Assembly (NCBI RefSeq): GCF_024166365.1
Contig: NC_064826.1
Location: 19,740,001-19,804,000, forward strand
From: Elephas maximus indicus
Lineage: Eukaryota > Chordata > Mammalia > Proboscidea > Elephantidae
DNA: 64,000 nucleotides
Direction of reading: 5' to 3'
The position numbers were made by a program, and so were the translations under genes. The notes under the pieces are model-generated. The model did not search any database. It was not told the origin of the DNA and worked only from the letters and a program-made list of their open reading frames with translations. Of this stretch, positions 44,901-53,900 are shown piece by piece (the first letter of the stretch is position 1; each line of letters starts with the position of its first letter).

Positions 44901-47900
44901 GGAAAAATTTCTTGACTTGTTGATTTTCTCCATCCTAAAAACCCTGGTGGCGTAGTGGTTAAGTGCTACGGCTGCTAACTAAGAGGTTGGTAGTTCAAAT
45001 TTGCCTGGCGCTCCTTGGAAACTCTATGGGGCAGTTCTACTCTGTCCTATACAGTAGTATGAGTCGGGATCGACTCGACGGCAGTAGGTTTGGTGTCTTT
45101 CTTGAACTCATTATTCTGGTATTGTACCTATATGACTGGTCCTCCAAATTCCTCAACTTTTATCTCCTGTTTTCCACATCTTTGTCTTTTTGCTCTGTCT
45201 TCTGAGAAATATCTTCAACTTTTAGCTTTCAATTCTACTGAATTTTTAATTTCTGCTATCATGTTTTTTGATTTTTTAAGAGCTGTGTTTTGTACTTGTA
45301 TGTCTTTTTTAAAAATTTGCATTTTGAAATAATTATAGATTCACTAGAATTTGCAAAAATAGTACAGAGAGGTCCTGTGTACCCTTCACCCAATAATTAT
45401 ATTTTATGTTACTATAGTGCAAAATCAAAACCAGAAAATTGCCATTTGTACAAGGTGTGTGTATAGTTTTATACTACTTTTTCACAAGTGTAGATGTGTG
45501 TAACCACCACTACAATCAAGATACAGAACCGGTCCATCACTACAAAGATCTCCGTGCTACCCTTTCTAGTCACACCCACTTCCCTTTCTTCACCATCCCC
45601 AATCCTGGGAATCACTAATGTGTTCTCCATCTGCATAATTTTGTCATTTCAAGAATATTGCATAACTCATACAGTATGTGACCTTTTGAGATTGTTTCTT
45701 TTCGCTCAGTATAATGCCCTTGAGATGCATCCAAGTTGTTGTATGTATCAATAGTTCATTCCTTTTTATTGCTGAGTAGTAGTCTATGGTATGAATATAC
45801 TACAGTTTGCTTAACCAGTCACTCTCTGAAGGACATTTTGGGGCTGTTCCAATAAAAGTATGAACATTTGTGTACAGGTCTTTGCATAGATGTGAATTTT
45901 CATTTCTCTGGGATAGATGTCCAAGAGTGCAATTGCTGGGTTGTATGGTAAGCATGTGTTTAGTTTTCTTAGAATCTGCTGCGCCGTTTTCCAGAATGGC
46001 TGCACCATTTCATACCCCAACCAGTATAGCCTCGTCTTAACTCGATCGCATCTGCAGTGGATGAGTGACCCAGTTTTGGCACATCCTTGGCAGCATTTGG
46101 TATTTTCGATATTTTTTATTTTAGTTGTTCTAATAGGTACATGGTGATATTTCATCATGGCCTTAATTTGTATTTCCCTAATAGATCGTGATGCTAAACA
46201 TCTTTCCACGTGTTTATTTGCCGTCTGTGTATCCTCTTCTGCCGGTTTTCTAATTGGCCTGTTTGGTATTTTTACTGTTGAATTTTGAGAGCTCTTTATA
46301 TATTTTAGATTATGAATCCTTTGTCACATCTGTGGTTTTGCAAATGTTTTCTCCCAGTCTTTTACATTGTCTCAACAGTGTCTTTTACAGAGCAAAAGGT
46401 TTTTGTTTTTGTAATATTGAGAAAATAATTCGTATACCACAAATCACCCATTTAAAGTATATAATTCAATGAATTTTAGTATATTCATGGGGTTGCAACT
46501 ATCACTACAATCAATTTTTAAACATTTTCGTCACCCCAGAAGGAAATCCCATACTCCTTAGCTGTCACCCTCAAAGCCACCCCAGCCCTGGCAACCACTA
46601 ATCTACTTTACATCTCTATACACTTGCCTATTCTGTACAGTTCATTTCAGCAGAATCATGCATTATATGTGGTCTTTTGAGTCTGGCTCCTTTCACTCAG
46701 CATAATGTTTTCAAGGTTCATCTTTGTTGTGTTATGTGTCAGTACTTCATTCCTTTTTATTGGTGAATAATATTCCATTGTATGGATGTACCACATTTTA
46801 TTTATCCATTCATTAGTTGGTGGACATTTGGGTTGTTTCCAGTTGTTGGCTATTATGAATACTGCTTATATGCATATTTATGTACACGTTTTTATGTGGA
46901 CATATGTTTTTATTTCTCTGATTGTTTTTTAAAATGGCCTTTCTCCCTGAATAGTCTCAGTTTCCTCCAAATTGCTGCTTTTCTTTTTGTTTTATTGGTG
47001 ATGTTCTGAAACTTCTTTTAATTTTCGGTTGTTCACTATGTCTTCATGTGAGAAACTTAAAAAGATAATTAAGATTTTGTATATTTGGGAGGGATTTGCT
47101 GATGGTGGGCTTCATTATAGGATGATCTCACTGGACCGTGATTGGGGGGCCCTGTTTCCCTTATCTGTACCTCCAACGCTTTCCTCTCAGTCTGAACATT
47201 TTCCCCAGAGAACTTCCCCAGTCTCTCGAGAGTAAAAACATAGTTGAATTCATAGAGGAACAAGGGCTGGGAGCTAGTCTCAGCATTATTTTGCATCATT
47301 CACTTAATACCTTTATTTTCAGTAATGATACCCTCCTTTCTGCTGCCTATGAAGACCTCCCAGTCCAGAAACCTGTTCCAGGGAATCTATCTCTAGGTTT
47401 CTGCCATGGTGGAGAAGGGTAACCACCCCATGGCACAGTAGGAAAAAGGATTTAGAGATCCCCTGACATTGTCTGCATTGTCCCACTGCCTGATAGTTGT
47501 TCCATAAAAAAAAAAAAAAATCCATAAATATGTTAAATGAGAAAATGAACTTTCTATCTGAACTGTGGAGAAGTCAAGGCTAGAACTCACTATCTGGAAA
47601 TCAGATGGGTACAAATGGAATTAAACCAAAGTGTTTGGTCCACTGTTGTTGTTAGGTGGCGTACAGATGATTCCGACTCATAGCAACCCCATGTGACAGA
47701 GTAGAACTGTCCCATAGGGTTTTCTAGGCTGTTATCCTTGCAGATTACAGAAGCAGATTGCCAGATCTTTCTCCCGTGCAGCTGCTGGGTGGATTCAAAC
47801 CTCCAGCCTTTTGGTTAGCACCTGAGCTCTTAACTGTTGCTCCACCAGGGCTCCTTGTTTGGCTCATAGGGAGCCTGTAGATGGAGAGGATAGAATCCTG

Positions 47901-50900
47901 AGGAACTCAGTGTTTAAGTGGCTGATGGAAGAGTGATCTGAGTGTCATTGGAGAATCAGGGAGACAGAAACCAAGAGAGTAGAAATTGAAAAAGCGAGGC
48001 TATATAAAACAGTGTCAGATGGTACAGAAAGGTCATGTAAGCTATGGACTGAAAAGTGTTCCTTATATTTGGCAATTAGGAGGATCTCTGATGTCCTTAG
48101 CTGCCATAAGAACTGTAGTTAGAATGGTGGGGGCAGCAGCCATACTGCAACAGATTGAGGAGTAAGGTGCAGATTCCCAGTGTAGATTTTTTTTTTTTTC
48201 TTTTTTAGAAGCTTAGATAAAAAGGAAAAAGGATGGGATGGTATTCCAATTATATATTGGTTTGTAATAAATCACCCCCAAATTTAGTGGCTTAAAACAA
48301 TAGTGGTTTTATTATCTCTCATGGTTCTGGAGGTTGATTGGGCTAAGCTCAGAGGTTCTACCTGGGGACCTCTCGTATGGTTTTGTAGACAGGTAGTTAC
48401 TGAGACTAAATTTATCTTGAAGGTTTCCTCATTTGCATGTCTGGCCATCGATGATGTCTATTGGCTGGGACTTCAGCTGGGCCTATCAGCCATACCACCT
48501 ACTCCTGGTCTTTTCCTTGTGGCTTGGTCCTCCTCACACATAGTTGCTGGATTCCACCTGAATTTAGAGACCATCTCGAGAATAGATTTGATGCATTGAA
48601 CACCATGACTGAAGACCAGAGGTTTTGTGGAATGACATCAAGGACATCATACATAAAGAAAGCAAGAGGTCATTAAAAAGACAGGAAAGAAGAAGAAAAA
48701 AAAAAAAAAAACGGGTGTCAGAATAGATTCTGAAAGTTGTTCTTGAATGTAGAGTAGCTTAAGTGAACAGAAGAAATGATGAAGTAAAAGAGCTGAACAG
48801 AAGATTTCAAAGGGTGGCTTGAGAAGACAAAGTATTATAATGAAATATGCAAAGACCTGGAGATAGAAAACCAAAAGAAAGAACACGTTTGGCATTTCTC
48901 AGCCTGAAAGAAGAAGAAAATTTAAGCCTGGCATTGCAATATTGAGGGATTCTATGGGGGAAAATACCAAACGACGCAGGAAGCATCAACAGAAGATAGA
49001 AGGGATACACAGAGTCACTGTAACCAAAAGAATTGGTCAATGTTCAACCATTTTAGGAGGTAGCATATGATCAAGAACCGGTGGTAGGTCCAAGCTGCAC
49101 TGAAGATATTGGTGAAAAACAAGGCTCCGGAAATTGACGAAATACCAATTAAGATGTTTCAACAAATGGATGCAATGCTGGAAGTGCTTGTCTATGCCAA
49201 GAAATTTGGAAGAGTTACCTGGCCAACCAGCTGGAAGAAATCCATATTTGTGCCCATTCCAAAGAAAGGTGAACTAACAGAGTGTGAAAATTATCAAACA
49301 ATATCATTAATATGACACACAAGTAAAATTTTGCTGAAGATTATTCAAAAGCAGTTGCAGCAGTACATCGACAGGCAACTCCCAGATATTCAAGCCAGAT
49401 TCAGAAGAGGACATGGAACAGAGGATATCATTGCTGATGTCAGATGAGTCTTGGCTGAAAGTGGAGAATACCAGAAAGATGTTTACTTGTGTTTTATTGA
49501 CTATGCAAAGGCATTCGACTGCGTGGATCATAAATTTATGGATAGCATTGTGAAGAATGGGAATTCCAGAACACTTAATTGTTCTCACGAACCTGTACGT
49601 AGACCAAGAAGGAGTTGTTCCAATAGAACAAGAGGATACTGTGAGGTTTAAAATCAAGAAAGGTGTTCATCAGGGTTGTATCCTTTCACCATACCTATTC
49701 AATCTGTATGTGACCAAATAATCCGAGAAGCTGGACTATGTAAAGAAGAATGGATCATCAAGATTAGAGGAAGACTCTTTAACAACCTGCATTATGCGGA
49801 TAACACAACCTTGTTTGCTGAAAGTGAAGAAGACTTGAGGCATTTACTGATGAAGATCAAAGACCACAGCCTTCAGCACGGATTGCACCTCAACATAAAG
49901 AAAACAAAAATTCTCACAACTGGACCAATGAGCAACATCATGATAAACAGAGAAAAGACTGAAGTTGTCAAGGATTTCATTTTGCTTGGATCCATAATCA
50001 ATGCCCATGGAAGCAGCAGTTAGGAAATCAAATGACACATTGCATTGGGCAAATCTGCTGCAAAAGATCTCTTTGAAGTGTTAAAAAGCAATGATGGTTC
50101 TTTAGGACTAAGGTGCACCTGACCCAACCCGTGGTGTTTACAGTCGTCTCATGCATGTGAAAGCTGGACAATGAATAAGGAAGATTGAAGAAGAATTGAT
50201 GCCTTTGAATTATGGTGTTGGTGAAGAATATTGAATATACCATGGACTGCCCAAAGAACGAACAAATCTGTCTTGAAAGAAGTACAGCCAGAATGCTCAT
50301 TAGAAGCAAGGATGACGAGACTTCTTCTCATATGCTTTGGACATGTTATCAGGAGGGACCAGTCCCTGGCAAAGGACATCATGCTTGGTAAAGTGGAGGG
50401 GCATTGAAAAACAGGAAGATCCTCAAGGAGATGGATTGACACAGTGGCTGCAACAATGGGCTCAAACATAACAATGAATTGCGAGGATGGCACAGGACTA
50501 GGCAGTGTTTCATTCTGTTGTACATAAGGTCGCTTTGAGTCAGAACTGACTCGACGGTCCTTAACAACTAATCCTTTATAACCTCATCTTAGTTTGATTA
50601 CATCTCCAAAGATCGTATTTCCAAATAAGGTCACAGTCACAGGTACTGGGGAGTTAGGATTTCAACTTATCTTTTGGGGGGACAAAATTTCAACCTACTA
50701 CAATGATATAGCCTCAGAAGTCATATAGCATCACTTCTGTCACAGACACCCCCAGATTCAATGGGAGGGAACTTTCAATGGGAGGAATGTCAACATCACA
50801 GTGAAAGTGGGATGGGAAATCTTATTGTGGCCATCTTGAAAAATACACCTTAGGCAGAGAAGAGATTTCCATTTGACTGGGGTCTTCAAGGAGCCCTGAT

Positions 50901-53900
50901 GACACAGTGGTTAAGAACTCAACTGTTAATCAAAAGGTTGGCAGTTCGAACCTACCAGCTGCTCCTTGGAAAGCCTATGGGGCAGTTCTACTGGGTCCTA
51001 TAGGATCACTATGAGTTGGAATCGACTCTACAGCAACGAGTTTGGTTTGGTTTGGGGTCTTCAGAAGGAGCCCTGGTGGCGCAGTGGTTAAGTGCTTGGC
51101 TTTTCACCAAAAGGTTGGTGGTTTAAACCCACCAGCCGCTCCACGGGAGAAAGATGTGACAGTCTGCTTCTGTAAAGATTACAGCCTTGGAAACCTTACG
51201 GGGCAGTTCTTCTCTAGGGTTGCTATAAGTCAGAATTGACTTGACGGCTATGGGTTTGGTTGTTTTGGTTTTTGGGGTCTTCAGGGAAGTCTTAGAAGAT
51301 ATGTTTGTGCTGGGTCTTTAAAGCCAAATAGATAGGACTGGAATAGAGTGGGTATAGTGGGAAGGCATTATTTTTTGACTCTCTCTGGAGTGTTGAGCCC
51401 TCTCTTTGACATTTTTTGTTGCTGCCAGAGAGCCTGTACTAATACCACAAACATGAACTGTGTCAGCTTCCTGTGTCCTCATGATGAACTTCATTATGTC
51501 CATCTATCTCATCTCTTTATCTTAAATATATATTCAAAGCTGTATCTTCCGCCTGGGCCCTGGGCTTCATCCTCTTCCGTGTCCTCCTTTCTACACCCTC
51601 CTGCCCCGTTTTCATCTTGCCTACTAGTCTATAAACATACTCAAGTTTCTCCTTTCTTTAAAACAAAACAACACCAACAGCAGATTGATCCCTTAGCAAT
51701 GTGCTTATGGAAAGAAAAACATCCCCCAGAAACTCAACCTGTTGTTTGTTGCTTCAGCTCATCGATTCACTATAACCACTTTTAGCAGTGGTGTCAACAG
51801 TGTCTTGGTTTGCTAAATCCAAATTCACTTTTCTGCTGTTGTCATAACTTGACTGTTGGCAGCATTGGTCACTGCTGACCACTCCTTTCCTCTTGAAATT
51901 CTCTAATTTTCATGACCCACTTTCTTTTGTTTTTTTCCTGTCCTTTTTTTTTTTTTTTTATTGTACTTTAGATGAAGGTTTATGGAACAAACTAGCTTCT
52001 CAATGAACAGGTAGTACATATTGTTTTATGACATTATTTAACAACTCTACAACACGTCAACACTGTCCCTTCTCAACCTTGGGTTTCCTATTACCAGCTT
52101 TCCTGTTCCCTCCTGCCTTCTAGTCCTTGGCCTTGGGCTGGTGTGCCCCTTTAGTCTCGTTTTGCTTTATGGGCCTGTCTAATCTTTGGATAAAGGGTGA
52201 GCCTCAGGAATGACTTCAGTACTGAGCTAAAAGTGTGTCTGGCGGCCATACTCTCTGGGTTTCTCCAGTCTCTGTCAGGCCAGTAAGTCTGGTCTTTTTT
52301 TGTTAGAATTTTGTTCTACATTTTTCTCCAGCTCTGTCCAGGACCCTGTATTGTGATCCCTGTCAGAGCAGTCAGTGGTGATAGCTGGGTACTATCTAGT
52401 TGTACCGAACTCAGTCTGGTGGAGGCCATGGTGGATGTGGTCCATTAGTCCTTTGGACTAATCTTTCCCTTGTGTCTTTAGTTTTCTTCGTTCTGCCTTG
52501 CTCCCGAAGGGGTGAGACTAGTAGAGTGTCTTAGATGGCCGCTCATAGGCTTTTAAGACCCCAGATGCTACTCACCAAAGTAGAATGTAGAACATTTTCT
52601 TTATAAACTATGTTATACCAATTGAGCTAGATGTTCCCCAAGACCATGGTCCCCATTTGATGACCTACTTTCTTTTGCATTCTTTTGAGTCTCATCCTCA
52701 GGCTCCCCTCCTATACCTGACCTTAAACGCTGGGGGTTTTCTTCCAGCCTATACACTCTCTCAGGGTTTCACCTACTGCCTGTATGCTGACAATTCTCCA
52801 ATCTTGCTTTTTTCTAGCCCAGATCATGCTCCTGATCTCCTGACCCCAAGAGCCAGCTGAATGCTTCCATTTTGGATAACCCACAGCTATCTCATACTCA
52901 GCATGTCCAAAATTGAACTTACCATGTTTTCCAATATATGCTTCTTCCTGGAGTCCCTTTCTTTGGATTGGCATCACCTTCTTCCCCGTGACGGCACTGG
53001 GTTCTTCGCCATGTTACACCAGTCAATTTGAAATCATACTGACTTTACGGCTTAAAAGATTTCTTGAAATTGCCTCGTTCTCTTCCTCTCTGTGCCACTT
53101 CTTTAGTACCATAAATCACCTTAACCACAATAGCCTCCTAACTGATATTCCTGCTTCCATTCTTGAGTGCAATCCTATTTAAAAACAAAAAACAGTTTTC
53201 ATCAAGTTGATTCCAACTCATAGCAACCCTATAGGATAAAGTAGAACTGCCTCATTGGGTTTCCAAGGCTGTAGTCTTTACAGAAGCAAACTACCACATC
53301 TTTCTCCCATGGGTGGTGGGTACAAACCGCTGACCTTTTGGTTAGCAGCTGAGCACTTAACCACGGCACCACCAGGGCTCCAATACAATCCTATTAGTTC
53401 TCCATATTGCTGCCAGAGTGGTCCGTCTAAAATGGAAATAACCTGTCGTTCCGCCTTAAGCCTTCTTCATTGACTCCTCATTGTCTGTTGCAGGGTTTCT
53501 CAACTTCAGCACTATTGACATTCTAGACCAGCTAATTCTTTGTTGGGGTACGAGGGGCCTATCATTTTAGGATGTTTAGCAGCATCCCTGGCCCCTATCC
53601 ACTAAATGCTTGTAGTTGTGACAGCCAAAAACGGTCTAGTTGTGACAGCCAAAAATGTCTCCAGACATTGCCAAATGTCCCCTGGGAGCAAGGAAGGGAT
53701 AAAATCACCCCTATTTGAGAATCATTGATTGATAGGATAAAATCCAACTTTCTTAGTGTGGATACAAGGCCGTTTGTGATCTACCCCTGCCCACCTCTTC
53801 AGCATCGTCTTCACTCCCTTGGCCCCATGTTGCGCCTTCTGCTCCAGGCTTACAGTTTCTTTCTGGTCTCTTGAAACTGCCCATGCTCTCCTAGTCTCCA

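Larger units (their letters stand above)
48570..50569 (+). mobile_element. RTE (BovB-like) LINE, about 2 kb, 5' truncated
   Basis: The longest RTE copy here. It runs from the post-endonuclease region ('gactgaagaccagaggttttg') through the RT and C-terminal regions to 'gagtcagaactgactcgacggtccttaacaac'. The reading frame is broken many times. A clear target duplication was not found. Confidence 0.87.
48245..50705 (-). mobile_element. MaLR-type LTR, split by an RTE insertion
   Basis: Antisense LTR-like sequence at 48245-48569 ('taataaatcacccccaaatttagtggcttaaaacaa', 'ctgggacttcagctgggcc') and 50570-50705 ('ttgattacatctccaaagatc...ggtactggggagttaggatttcaac'), with an RTE copy between. Old retrovirus-like LTR remnant; no viral gene. 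Confidence 0.6.

Noticed and set aside
51348-51785. 145-codon plus-strand frame in CEP41 intron 1, considered as an alternative exon
   Set aside because: No strong splice sites, no similarity to CEP41, and no recognised domain.
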